From an uncultured bacterium (lineage in GTDB: Bacteria > Bacillota > Clostridia > Lachnospirales > Lachnospiraceae), in the NCBI GenBank assembly GCA_947243845.1, contig CAMXIF010000007.1, positions 62,001 through 126,000 of the forward strand: a stretch of DNA of 64,000 nt, in the 5' to 3' direction. Below, piece after piece: positions 42,170 through 50,417 of the stretch. The notes below the pieces were generated by a model. It saw only the letters and a list, made by a program, of their open reading frames with translations. It was not told the DNA's origin and did not search any database. Each line of letters begins with the position of its first letter. Position 1 is the first letter of the stretch. The position numbers were made by a program, and so were the translations under genes.

Positions 42170-42937
42170 TCACATCATCCTTCCCATCAAACCTATGATC
42201 AGCACACTGGACAGCTCGCACAGGCTTAAGAAATAGCCTGCCAGATTTCCTGTGATACCGCCAAACTGTTTCTTCGACATATAGAAATAGTATGTCCATA
42301 CCCACATGGATGCCAGTGCCATCACCGCACCAATCACAGGTGAGATCAGAATCAGACCAATAAAACAGCCTCCCAATAACAATACCAGCACCACCCGCAC
42401 CGTCTGTCTGTGTGCCGCAGCTGAAATCTGATAGGAAAGCCCTTCCTTCTTTGCTTCCCGAAACCATACAAGGGAAAGGCCGCTCAAACATCTGGAAATC
42501 ACGAAGCTATAAGTCAAAAGCAGCAGATGATCCGTCCGCCAGATCTGTGTCAGGCCTGCCGCGTATAAGAAACAATATCCCACCAGCGAAATCACGGCAA
42601 AGGCGCTCACATGAGCATCCTTCAGACTTGCCAGTTTCTTTTCCCTTGCCTCATATGCATAAAGTGCATTGGCCGTATCCATGAACCCGTCCAAATGGAT
42701 TCCCCCTGTTACGATCAATGGCAGTACCGTTCCTACCAACGCAAAGCATACCTGCCCAAAGCCACAGGCCATGCAGACCCTGCCCCAGGCATAGATAAGG
42801 CCCCCGATTACCACGCCGATCACCGGAAAAAAACATAATACATATTTCATATTCTTCTGGTTTCTATCAACCTGGGGCACAGGAAATCTGGAATACACGG
42901 AAACTGCAATGATAAAACTACTGAATAATCCTTTCAT
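42170..42937 (-). CDS. cobS: Adenosylcobinamide-GDP ribazoletransferase
   Basis: 255 aa multi-pass membrane enzyme joining alpha-ribazole to adenosylcobinamide-GDP, the last nucleotide-loop step of cobalamin synthesis. The substrate motif GGIHLDGFMDTANAL (about residues 79-93) is intact. The second motif reads GGITGNLAGYF where most CobS proteins have G-G-x-T-G-D, an Asp to Asn change. The start is set at 42937 (MKGLFSSF), behind AAGGGAAG; a longer start at 42967 is possible. No other intact cobalamin gene is in the window, only a cbiD fragment at 46794. Confidence 0.9.
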   Translation of the reverse strand: MKGLFSSFIIAVSVYSRFPVPQVDRNQKNMKYVLCFFPVIGVVIGGLIYAWGRVCMACGFGQVCFALVGTVLPLIVTGGIHLDGFMDTANALYAYEAREKKLASLKDAHVSAFAVISLVGYCFLYAAGLTQIWRTDHLLLLTYSFVISRCLSGLSLVWFREAKKEGLSYQISAAAHRQTVRVVLVLLLGGCFIGLILISPVIGAVMALASMWVWTYYFYMSKKQFGGITGNLAGYFLSLCELSSVLIIGLMGRMM

Positions 42938-42967
42938 ACGTATGCTCTTCCCTTCGTCAACCATCAC

Positions 42968-43555
42968 TTATTTCATAACAAGTGTTACTGAATTATTATA
43001 ATGTGATTCCTTAAACATGGTTCTGTATATGGCGTCTACCGCTTCCCATGTTGGCGGCACCTTTTTCTCCCCCAATTGCCGATATAGAATGCTGTACTCT
43101 ACACCGAACAATTTGGACTCTAATCTTGTCATCATACAATCACAGGATTGATAGAATGCAATCCTTCTTTCACGAATGATCTGCTCCTTCTCATTCTTCG
43201 CTCTGGCAACCTGCTCTGCTTCAATATAAATCCCGTTGATTTCCGGCAGACCTTCTTCAAAATACCTTATTAGAAGCCCAAACGTCTCATGCCCTGCACC
43301 CTGTCCCCTGCGCTCTTTCACAATAGCAAAATAGTCCAGCAGAGCGCATCCCGTCTCTTTGCAAACAATGAATACGGCATACCCGATCAGGTTCTCCCCC
43401 GCATAGAACCCCAAAGCAAAACCAAACCCCTTCTCCATGCTTCTTACGATATGACTAAGCGGCTTTAATTCTCCTGGTGGAAAATCCGGCACCATATAAG
43501 TCTTATATATATACCCCATTTCTTCCTGATTTAGTTTCTTAACGGTATAATCCAT
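42968..43555 (-). CDS. GNAT-family N-acetyltransferase
   Basis: 195 aa. MDYTVKKLNQEEMGYIYKTYMVPDFPPGELKPL leads into a GNAT core with LLDYFAIVKERRGQGAGHETF, the acetyl-CoA loop R-G-Q-G-A-G. The central and C-terminal part (ERRIAFYQSCDCM to YRTMF) fits family members acting on small molecules; no substrate can be named. The start at 43555 is preceded by GGGAG; a longer frame to 43603 is less likely. cobS follows 30 nt downstream on the same strand. Confidence 0.87.
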   Translation of the reverse strand: MDYTVKKLNQEEMGYIYKTYMVPDFPPGELKPLSHIVRSMEKGFGFALGFYAGENLIGYAVFIVCKETGCALLDYFAIVKERRGQGAGHETFGLLIRYFEEGLPEINGIYIEAEQVARAKNEKEQIIRERRIAFYQSCDCMMTRLESKLFGVEYSILYRQLGEKKVPPTWEAVDAIYRTMFKESHYNNSVTLVMK

Positions 43556-43685
43556 ACTTCTCACGCTCCCAGCCCTCTCCAAGAGGCAAACATACTCTCC
43601 CATCTGTCCTTCGTGTTGTAGACAGGCGCAATGGCCATATAATCATTCCCGTTCTGCGACTTTATGCCGTTTACTATGATCTGCC

Positions 43686-45098
43686 TTACTCCCTGCCATA
43701 TCCCTGTACATAAACAAACCGCCCGTTATCCCGGCTCATACAGTATCCCCGGTCAAGAAGCGCCTCCACCAAATCCTGGCCGCCGGATTCCACCGGTACC
43801 ACATGAATCCCCAGCGCTTCTTCCACATCTGATACTGTCACATCATCCAGAAAAACCTGCTCTCCGCTTCGCAGCATATTGACCGGTATCAAGAGCGCTT
43901 CTCCCAAGTCTTCTCCCGCTGACTGCCGCTCTTTCAGCTGCGCAATCAGATCCTGCCCTGTGACCAACCCGGAAACCGTAATAGTCTCTCCAAAGAAGTC
44001 ATTGCGGATGGCACAGACACGAATCTCAAGTCCCGGCCATGCTTCCATCATCTGTTTCGCCAATCCTTGTAATGTTGGACAGGCCAGTTGTCCCGTTGCC
44101 ACTGTTAACTTCCTCTTCAGTGCATTTCTGTCCTCATTGTAACACTTGTTATTTATTAACATCTCATACGCTGCCGCGAACTCCTCCATCAGCAAACGCA
44201 TCATTCCCACGCCGTTCTCCAACTGGATATAACCGTCATAGCGTTCTTCTTCCGGAAATTCCCTGTCTGCCAGAATATAGAATTCATCGCTGGCATGAAT
44301 GAAATGCAAACCATACGCATCATAACAGGCCTGTTGATACTGCTCGATCATATCCACAATCTGCCCCGCCTCTTCTTGGGTGAACAGAGCAATCGGATAT
44401 AATCCTTCCCGAAACCTGCTGATTCCCGCCGGCACCACCGACACACTGCGCATAAAGGGCAGATATGCCATCAAATCCGTGATACTGCGCCTGAGTTCCT
44501 CTCCGTCATTGACGCCCTTACAGCACACAATCTGCCCGTTCATCTCCACATGTCCCTCATAAAACTTTTGCAGGAACTGCAGTTTTTCCCCTGCGAACCG
44601 GTTGTGCAGCATCTTGCAGCGCAGTTCCGGGTTGGTCGTCTGCACGGAAATATTAATGGGCGCAAGCTGCATCTCAATGATCCGCTCCACATCTTTCTCG
44701 CTCATATTGGTCAGGGTAATGTAATTGCCCTGCAAAAAGGAAAGCCTGGAATCATCATCCTTAAAATACAAGGTTTCACGCATCCCCTGAGGCATCTGAT
44801 CGATAAAGCAAAAAATACACCTGTTATTGCAAGAGCGGTAATCACTCATCAGGCCATTCTCAAACTCAATTCCCAGATCGTCATCGTACTCCTTATCGAT
44901 CTCCAATAACCATTCCTCACCGTCCGGTTTGCGTACCAGTACCTCTATATACTCATCCTTCACCAAATAGCGGTAATCGAATACGTCCTCTATTTCTCTA
45001 TCATTAATTGCAAGTAAGACATCTCCCGGTGCAATCTCCATTTCCTGGGCAATAGAACCGGGCATGACTTCTTTCACGATATGTTCTGTTTTCTTCAA
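43686..45098 (-). CDS. PDZ-radical SAM protein, DUF512 family
   Basis: 470 aa. An N-terminal PDZ-like domain (about 1-70, PGSIAQEMEIAPGDVLLAIN), a radical-SAM iron-sulfur motif CNNRCIFCFIDQMP (about 91-104) and a C-terminal DUF512 region with KLTVATGQLACP and FFGETITVSGLVTGQDL, ending VEALLDRGYCMSRD. This combination is widespread in Clostridia; the reaction is unknown. The start is TTG at 45098, with AGGAG 7 nt upstream. It follows the FMN oxidase gene by 18 nt, so they are probably one operon. Confidence 0.9.
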   Translation of the reverse strand: MKKTEHIVKEVMPGSIAQEMEIAPGDVLLAINDREIEDVFDYRYLVKDEYIEVLVRKPDGEEWLLEIDKEYDDDLGIEFENGLMSDYRSCNNRCIFCFIDQMPQGMRETLYFKDDDSRLSFLQGNYITLTNMSEKDVERIIEMQLAPINISVQTTNPELRCKMLHNRFAGEKLQFLQKFYEGHVEMNGQIVCCKGVNDGEELRRSITDLMAYLPFMRSVSVVPAGISRFREGLYPIALFTQEEAGQIVDMIEQYQQACYDAYGLHFIHASDEFYILADREFPEEERYDGYIQLENGVGMMRLLMEEFAAAYEMLINNKCYNEDRNALKRKLTVATGQLACPTLQGLAKQMMEAWPGLEIRVCAIRNDFFGETITVSGLVTGQDLIAQLKERQSAGEDLGEALLIPVNMLRSGEQVFLDDVTVSDVEEALGIHVVPVESGGQDLVEALLDRGYCMSRDNGRFVYVQGYGRE

Positions 45099-45116
45099 TG
45101 TCTGCTCCTGTGATAT

Positions 45117-46133
45117 TTATTTCCAGATTTTCTCCCTGCTGATTTCCCCAATCGAATAAGCGCCGCACATTTCCATGGTATCCCGCAGTTCTCCGGCAAT
45201 CTTGTCCACATATGCCTGGACGCCTTCTGCGCCTGCTCCATACACTGCCGTCACAAAGGGTCTGGCAATCAGCACGCCGTCCGCACCCATGGCCAGGGCC
45301 TTGAACACATCCACTCCGGAGCGGATACCACCGTCCACCAAAACTCTCATGGAACTGCCCACCGCATCCACGATATCCTCCAGCACCTCCGCCGTGGCCG
45401 GACACTGATCCAGGACCCTGCCCCCATGATTGGATACAACAATCGCTGCAGCCCCCGCTTTTCTCGCCTTCACCGCGCCCTTGACTGTCATGATACCCTT
45501 AACGATAAAGGGAAGCCCCGCTTCCCGGATAATCTGGCTCATCTCCTCCACGGACTTTGCTCCTGCCGGCGGATTCATATTCTTCAAAAAGGGCAGACCC
45601 GCCGCATCTATATCCATCGCCACCGCATAGGCGCCTGCTTCTTTCACCAGGGCAAGTTTCTGCTGTATGGTCTCATAATTCCATGGTTTGATGGTAGGAA
45701 TCCCTGCGCCGCCCCTTTCTCTGATTGCCGCCGCTGCCGCCTCCATCACTTCCGGGCTCGTACCATCCCCCGTAAATGCCGCAATCCCGGCATCCGCACA
45801 AGCCGCCACGAGCACATCATTATAAGTCATATCATTATATTTATCCCCATAATGCAGCTTTACCGCACCCACCGGGCCGGCAAAAAACGGATATTGGAAA
45901 GTCTTTCCAAACAATCGTATGGAAGTATCCACCTCTTGTTTCTTGGTCAGTGTATCCATATTCACACGGATTTTCTGCCATGCCTCATAATTTCGTATCG
46001 CTACATCGCCCACGCCTTTCGCCCCCGGACCGGGGATCCTGTTGCCGCAGGCTCTGCCGTTACACACCGCACACGCCTTGCACACCTGTCCCATATTGGG
46101 TCTTGCCGCCTCTAATACTTCCTGATAATTCAT
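45117..46133 (-). CDS. FMN-dependent alpha-hydroxy-acid oxidizing protein
   Basis: 338 aa TIM barrel. FFAGPVGAVKLHYGD, AGIPTIKPWN, GLPFIVKGIMTVKGA (catalytic Lys region), IVVSNHGGRVLDQCPATAE (active-site histidine and arginine) and VDGGIRSGVDVFKALAMGAD are the lactate/glycolate-oxidase blocks. Unusual is the N-terminus CKACAVCNGRACGNRIPG (residues 18-35), with four cysteines that might hold a metal or iron-sulfur centre. The substrate is probably a 2-hydroxy acid. GGGAGCAGG precedes the ATG. It lies between a GNAT gene and the DUF512 gene. Confidence 0.9.
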   Translation of the reverse strand: MNYQEVLEAARPNMGQVCKACAVCNGRACGNRIPGPGAKGVGDVAIRNYEAWQKIRVNMDTLTKKQEVDTSIRLFGKTFQYPFFAGPVGAVKLHYGDKYNDMTYNDVLVAACADAGIAAFTGDGTSPEVMEAAAAAIRERGGAGIPTIKPWNYETIQQKLALVKEAGAYAVAMDIDAAGLPFLKNMNPPAGAKSVEEMSQIIREAGLPFIVKGIMTVKGAVKARKAGAAAIVVSNHGGRVLDQCPATAEVLEDIVDAVGSSMRVLVDGGIRSGVDVFKALAMGADGVLIARPFVTAVYGAGAEGVQAYVDKIAGELRDTMEMCGAYSIGEISREKIWK

Positions 46134-46160
46134 ACACCTGCTCCCTTCCTGTCATCCTTT

Positions 46161-46748
46161 TTACAGTTCCTGAAAAGGTATCATCGGCGGCATCTTTGCA
46201 AGATGCGGCCCAATCTGCTTCTCCATCCAGACCATATGATACCACCGCCCGAATTTATAGGCACATTCATGGAACTGCCCCACCAACCTGTAACCCTGTT
46301 TCTCATGAAAATGCACACTGTCCTTCGTCAGATATTCATCCTCGGTCTCCGGATATGCAATACAGGCCGCCACATTGACAATTTTCTGCCGAAGCAATAT
46401 CTTCTCCAATTCCCGATACAATGCGCTGCCAATTCCCCTGCCCTTCTGCTCCATACGCACATAGATGGAAGTCTCCACCGACCAGTCGTAGGCCGGCCTT
46501 ACATGAAGCGGCCCTGCATAGACATAGCCCAGAATTTCTTCGCCATCCACTGCCGCCAGATAGGGATATCTTGTAAGCGTACATGCAATCCGCTCCGCAA
46601 AATCTGCCGTTGAAGGCACTTCATACTCAAACGTAACAGCTGTTCTTTTAATATATGGCGCATAAATATCCAGAAGCGCCTGCGCATCCTTTGGTGTGAC
46701 TGTACGGATACGGATATCCGTCCTTTCAGAATCTATTATCTCTTCCAT
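46161..46748 (-). CDS. Phosphinothricin-acetyltransferase-like GNAT
   Basis: 195 aa. IYAPYIKRTAVTFEYEVPS is the N-terminal signature of the PAT/MddA subgroup. The acetyl-CoA loop is in IYVRMEQKGRGIGSALYREL (K-G-R-G-I-G), and HFHEKQGYRLVGQFHECAYKFGRWYHMVWMEK is the C-terminal block. Members acetylate phosphinothricin, methionine sulfone or similar amino acids; the true substrate is unknown. It sits 27 bp upstream of the FMN oxidase on the same strand. Confidence 0.9.
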   Translation of the reverse strand: MEEIIDSERTDIRIRTVTPKDAQALLDIYAPYIKRTAVTFEYEVPSTADFAERIACTLTRYPYLAAVDGEEILGYVYAGPLHVRPAYDWSVETSIYVRMEQKGRGIGSALYRELEKILLRQKIVNVAACIAYPETEDEYLTKDSVHFHEKQGYRLVGQFHECAYKFGRWYHMVWMEKQIGPHLAKMPPMIPFQEL

Positions 46749-46793
46749 CTGTACGGTTCGCCTTTCCTCTAACCCAATAGACGATATGGCCGT

Positions 46794-47390
46794 CTATAGC
46801 AGTTTACGATGCAGCATGATCAGTTGCTCCGCTCCCGGCGTCTTTCCCAACATTCCATAGCGGTTGGAAAACACCAGGGCCTCAATCTGTATCCTTGATT
46901 CCGCATACCCCTTAAGCATACGATCCACCCTGTGCATAAGCTGTACCATAGCAGGCTGCAAAAAAGCCGTCATCCACAATGCCTCTATCGCCTCGTCCAT
47001 GGTATTACAATACAATATTCTCTGGGACACTCCCGCATCTCCTCCCGCCAGCAGAACACAATCCGCCAACACCTCCATGCCGTCATCCTTCTGCCGTTCA
47101 TATTCATCCTGCAGCCCGCTTGCAATTTGGATCATCTTACCCAGATGCCCTGCCAGCAGCAGACTATTTATCCCAGACTCGGCAGCCATATCTATCGTCT
47201 CGCCGATAAAGCCGCCGCACTTCACCATATTTTCCAAGTTCAGATTCAGCTTGTCCGCAAGAACCCCTTCTCCGTAATTTCCCGGCGTGATGAGCAGATC
47301 TTTCTGTCCCCGGGCGCTGCATCGGAAAAGCTGTGCCTGAATCACATCCCGTTTTTCTTTCACTATTACTTTTGCCATACTCATGGTCAT
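46794..47390 (-). pseudogene. cbiD: CbiD C-terminal half only (truncated cobalt-precorrin methyltransferase)
   Basis: 198 aa. Alignable to the C-terminal half of CbiD: DLLITPGNYGEGVL, FIGETIDMAAESGINSLLLAGHLGKMIQIASG and an ending with the family's helix-rich part. The normal protein is about 360-370 aa; the N-terminal half, which contains the S-adenosylmethionine-dependent part of the fold, is missing. An in-frame TAG lies four codons upstream of the first ATG (47390), so no N-terminal remainder is joined. A free-standing role as a small protein cannot be excluded, but a pseudogene is more likely. Confidence 0.75.
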
Positions 47391-47634
47391 CCGCTTCTTC
47401 TATATTTATCTTGACTGATAGTGCCTCTAGAATATTATAGGAGAAAAACCTGAAAACAGCAACCTGCAAAAAGGGAGGCATTCACCATCCGCAGGAGAAA
47501 ATGTCATGGATGCGTTCCTGTCAGATTGAAACCGCCTTCAAGTCTTTCATTCATCTGCCCGAAAACACTTCAGGTCTGCCAAAGAACTGCCCGTCTTGGA
47601 ATCTCCTGCTTTTAAATATAAATGAAGTCCGGGT

Positions 47635-47663
47635 TTGACAATAGATTCCACCCGCTTTATATT
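47635..47663 (+). promoter_or_regulatory. Consensus SigA promoter of the NimA-like gene
   Basis: TTGACA (47635-47640), 17 bp, TATATT (47658-47663); the leader is about 45 nt. The rest of the stretch 47391-47714 shows no supported gene. Confidence 0.75.
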
Positions 47664-47714
47664 TATACTATATTCCAAAGTTCATACAAAACCTTCGGGA
47701 GAGCAAACACCATC

Positions 47715-48188
47715 ATGAGGCGAAAAGACAGAGAAGTATCCGATATCCTGACACTAACAAACATCTTAAACACATGCAAAACGGCCAGCATTGCCATGAT
47801 CGATGGCGATATGCCTTATGTTGTCCCCTTAAGCTATGGTTATGAGATAAAGGAAGGTTCCTTAATTCTCTATTTCCACTGTGCCAGGGAGGGCCGTAAA
47901 CTAAATATTCTGCAGGCAAACAACAAGGTATCTTTCACCATATTTGATGAAGGAGAACCTCTGCACGCAGATATACCGTGTAATGCCGGCTATTATTATT
48001 CCAGTATCATCGGCAATGGCACAGTGGAATTTATCGAAAACAAGGCAGAGAAACGCCATGGTTTAAGTCGAATGTATGCGCAGCAGTCAGGAAAAAATGT
48101 GGAATTTACAGATGCACAGGCAGATTCTGTATGTGTATTCAAGATTATTTCTAAAGACTATACCGGCAAACAAAAAGTAATGACGTAA
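47715..48188 (+). CDS. Pyridoxamine 5'-phosphate oxidase-like flavoprotein, NimA type
   Basis: 157 aa split-barrel flavin-binding protein. MRRKDREVSD at the N-terminus, then TASIAMIDGDMPYVVPLSYGYE and LYFHCAREGRKLNILQANNKVSF match the NimA/'5-nitroimidazole reductase-like' group of PNPOx-fold proteins. Whether it reduces nitroimidazoles is not predictable; many homologues have general flavin or heme roles. The start at 47715 follows GGGAGAG; a longer frame begins at 47622 inside the promoter. A GNAT gene follows 26 bp downstream. Confidence 0.87.
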   Translation: MRRKDREVSDILTLTNILNTCKTASIAMIDGDMPYVVPLSYGYEIKEGSLILYFHCAREGRKLNILQANNKVSFTIFDEGEPLHADIPCNAGYYYSSIIGNGTVEFIENKAEKRHGLSRMYAQQSGKNVEFTDAQADSVCVFKIISKDYTGKQKVMT

Positions 48189-48214
48189 CAATACCACCTA
48201 CAAGGAGAATCAGC

Positions 48215-48766
48215 ATGCAATATCAACCACAAACTTTCATCGGCAAAAACGGCACCCTTTATACATTAAGAAGTCCGCAGGCACAGGATGCATCAAAACT
48301 CTTATCCTATCTGAAGCAGTCTGCACTTGAGACGGAATACGGCATCAGCTATCCGGAAGAACTGAATTTCAGTTTGCAGGAGGAAGAAGATTTCATCCGC
48401 AAATTTGTCCAGGATAAGACCGGTATTATGATCTCCGTCTTTGAGGGTGATACACTGGTGGGCAATGCCAGCCTCTTTGCTGTTCTGGATAAAAAGAAAA
48501 CCCGGCACAGAGCCACCTTTGGCATTGCCATCCTTAAGACTGCGTGGGGGCAGGGTCTGGGATATCAGATTCTGTCTGCACTCATTGAATTTGCCGCAAA
48601 CGCAGGCTATGAACAGATTGAACTGGAAGTTGTTTCAGACAACCTGCCGGCCATCAGTCTCTATCGGAAACTGGGATTTACCGTTTACGGAGAGCGGCCT
48701 CGCTCCTTTAAGCTAAATAGCGGGAAATACAGCGATGAATTGTTGATGATATTAAAGCTGCGATGA
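48215..48766 (+). CDS. GNAT-family N-acetyltransferase
   Basis: 183 aa. YTLRSPQAQDASKLLSYLKQ at the start, acetyl-CoA loop AWGQGLGYQILSALIEFA (Q-G-L-G) and the C-terminal LEVVSDNLPAISLYRKLGFTVYGERP are standard GNAT motifs A and B. ACAAGGAGAATC precedes the ATG at 48215, which is a strong site. Probably co-transcribed with the NimA-like gene. Substrate unknown. Confidence 0.9.
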   Translation: MQYQPQTFIGKNGTLYTLRSPQAQDASKLLSYLKQSALETEYGISYPEELNFSLQEEEDFIRKFVQDKTGIMISVFEGDTLVGNASLFAVLDKKKTRHRATFGIAILKTAWGQGLGYQILSALIEFAANAGYEQIELEVVSDNLPAISLYRKLGFTVYGERPRSFKLNSGKYSDELLMILKLR

Positions 48767-48837
48767 TACAACCGCTGACACAATCCGACCGGTTGTTCTT
48801 TCTCATAGCCTAAGCAGATATCTGTCAAGTAAATACC

Positions 48838-48902
48838 AGATATATATTCAGATATATATTCAGATAAATATAAATATAAATATAGATAAATATAAATATA
48901 AA
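48838..48902. repeat. AT-rich tandem repeat
   Basis: AGATATATATTC occurs twice in tandem (48838-48861), followed by two imperfect units starting AGATAAATATAAATATAAA (48862 and 48884). It occupies the gene-poor stretch 48767-49187 together with the hairpin at 48934 and the spoVAA promoter. Possibly an UP-like or bent-DNA region; no coding signal. Confidence 0.8.
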
Positions 48903-48933
48903 GTAACTTTTGGGGCAAAAACCAGATTTTTTT

Positions 48934-48974
48934 CCTGCCATATTATAATATCTTTTGATATATAATATGGCAGG
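48934..48974. repeat. 41-bp perfect-armed inverted repeat
   Basis: CCTGCCATATTAT (48934-48946) pairs with ATAATATGGCAGG (48962-48974), with further AATATC/GATAT pairing inside. A T-run precedes it (GATTTTTTT) and ATATTTTTA follows, so it may be a two-way terminator after the GNAT gene, or a small mobile-element remnant. Confidence 0.6.
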
Positions 48975-48982
48975 ATATTTTT

Positions 48983-49084
48983 ATGACATTATGGACTGGC
49001 TTCTTCCAGCATGATGGATTCCAGTGCAATTTAAACACACTCTTAGAGAAATTACAACAAGAAACTTATGAGTTTACGCATTAG
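48983..49084 (+). CDS. Very short reading frame, 33 aa, uncertain
   Basis: ATG at 48983 to TAG at 49084 encodes a peptide starting MTLWTGFFQHDGFQCNLN and ending in THR-free ETYEFTH. The ribosome-binding site is weak (AGGAT 6 nt upstream). It may be the decayed tail of a lost gene or not translated at all. Confidence 0.2.
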   Translation: MTLWTGFFQHDGFQCNLNTLLEKLQQETYEFTH

Positions 49085-49114
49085 GAGACTTTCCATCCTT
49101 TGCCCTGATATAAA

Positions 49115-49144
49115 TGTATAAAATCCGCACATAACCGTATACTA
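49115..49144 (+). promoter_or_regulatory. SigG-type promoter of spoVAA-spoVAB-spoVAC
   Basis: TGTATA (49115-49120), 17 bp, TATACTA (49138-49144), each one base from the SigG consensus TGAATA/CATACTA. Start of transcription would be near 49150, 38 bp before the spoVAA ATG. Confidence 0.65.
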
Positions 49145-49187
49145 ACCCTAAAGTAATCAGGAAGGATTAATCAACACAAGGAAAATT

Positions 49188-49823
49188 ATGTCAACCAGCA
49201 GTGCAACCATATACCTAAAAGCAGAACAAAACGTAGAGCTTCAGTCTCCAGATGTGTATCTAAAAGATATTGGAAAACTCACCTGTTCCGATGCTCATAT
49301 CCTGGCCAAAGTCAAAGCCATTAAACTGCATCACTTCAAGAAAGATTCCGAAAAACGCCAGGTCATCAGCCTCCTGAAAGTCATTGAGGAGATTGAAAAG
49401 GTCTGCCCCGGTGTTTCAATAGAAAATCTGGGCGAACCGGATGTGCTGGTGGAATACATTAATGTAGACAAGCACAAAGGCTTTATACAATGGATCAAAC
49501 TGCTCTTCGTGGCCTGTGTCAGCTTCTTCGGCACGGCTTTTACCATCATGGCCTTCCATAACGATATTGGCATCAATGATGTCTTTAGCAAAATATATGA
49601 GATGGTGATGGGACAGCCTGGAGACGGCTATGGCATTTTAGAATTATCCTACTCTATCGGCCTGGCCGTGGGTATCATTGTATTCTTCAACCATATCGGC
49701 GGTAGAAGGATCACCAAGGATCCCACACCCATAGAAGTAGAAATGCGCGTTTACGAACAGGATGTAAACAAATCCCTGATCGAGACGGCAGACAGGGAGG
49801 GCAAGACAATTGATGTTTCTTAA
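49188..49823 (+). CDS. spoVAA: Stage V sporulation protein AA
   Basis: 211 aa. A soluble N-terminal domain (about 1-95: AEQNVELQSPDVYLKDIGKLTC is the family opening) is followed by two membrane helices (about 104-124 and 150-170) and a short tail. SpoVAA is part of the SpoVA dipicolinic-acid channel in the spore inner membrane. ACAAGGAAA precedes the ATG, and its stop overlaps the spoVAB start. First gene of a three-gene spoVA operon. Confidence 0.9.
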   Translation: MSTSSATIYLKAEQNVELQSPDVYLKDIGKLTCSDAHILAKVKAIKLHHFKKDSEKRQVISLLKVIEEIEKVCPGVSIENLGEPDVLVEYINVDKHKGFIQWIKLLFVACVSFFGTAFTIMAFHNDIGINDVFSKIYEMVMGQPGDGYGILELSYSIGLAVGIIVFFNHIGGRRITKDPTPIEVEMRVYEQDVNKSLIETADREGKTIDVS

Positions 49824-50313
49824 ACAGCTACTTTTGACAGTCATCGGCATCAGCGCCGGCCTGATCGTTTCCGCCGGTGTATTCACTGTCCTGATCTCGG
49901 TTGGACTGATCCCCCGCTTTGCCGGCAAAATGCACGTTGCCCGCAAGATATTCGTACTGGAAGAAATGGTGGTATTCGGCACATTGGCCGGCGGATTCTT
50001 CAGTATTTTCAGCGATTGGGGCATGATCGGAGAATTTGTGAAACAAAGACAGCTCTTCGGACAGGGTACTACCAATGGCATCTGGGATTTTATCGGAGTA
50101 TTCTTCTTACTCATTTTCGGCCTGTTTGCCGGTATTTTTGTAGGCTGCCTGGCGCTGGCTATCGCAGAAATGCTCAACACCATACCTATCTTTGCAAGAA
50201 GAATTGGATTTCGTCATGGTCTGGGCATTGCCATCCTGGCAGTGGCATTTGGAAAACTGGTGGGAAGTCTGATCTATTTTACACAGCGTGTTTTTTTATA
50301 TGGCAATCCATGA
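49813..50313 (+). CDS. spoVAB: Stage V sporulation protein AB
   Basis: 166 aa, four to five membrane helices, hydrophobic almost throughout. GLIVSAGVFTVLISVGLIPRFAGKM and GCLALAIAEMLNTIPIFARRIG are family-typical; SpoVAB is a membrane part of the spore dipicolinate channel complex. The ATG at 49813 overlaps the end of spoVAA by 11 nt, behind GGAGGG; the preceding TTG at 49810 is an alternative start with better spacing. spoVAC follows 104 bp later. Confidence 0.9.
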   Translation: MFLKQLLLTVIGISAGLIVSAGVFTVLISVGLIPRFAGKMHVARKIFVLEEMVVFGTLAGGFFSIFSDWGMIGEFVKQRQLFGQGTTNGIWDFIGVFFLLIFGLFAGIFVGCLALAIAEMLNTIPIFARRIGFRHGLGIAILAVAFGKLVGSLIYFTQRVFLYGNP

Positions 50314-50417
50314 TTGTTGACAGATCTTCGTGCGGGACAATACAAACACAAGAATCCTCAGAACCACAAAATCAACTATATTACATCTATATAAAATAAG
50401 AAGGGAAATATCAAAAC

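Noticed and set aside
42938-42967. Cobalamin riboswitch upstream of cobS
   Set aside because: The gap to the upstream gene is only 30 bp and contains no B12-box-like sequence.
35893-44154. 14-mer ATAACAAGTGTTAC at about 35893, 42975 and 44142 (reverse)
   Set aside because: All three lie in or at the ends of coding regions with no shared position relative to genes; a short repeat of this size can arise by chance in 64 kb.
45426-46115. Long plus-strand frame (229 codons) opposite the FMN oxidase
   Set aside because: It mirrors a well-supported gene in the antisense frame and shows no domain or start signal. The same holds for the antisense frames at 59053-59874 and 31861-32682.
48838-48902. 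AT tandem repeat as CRISPR or origin
   Set aside because: Units are 12-22 bp with no spacers, and no dnaA boxes or replication genes are nearby.
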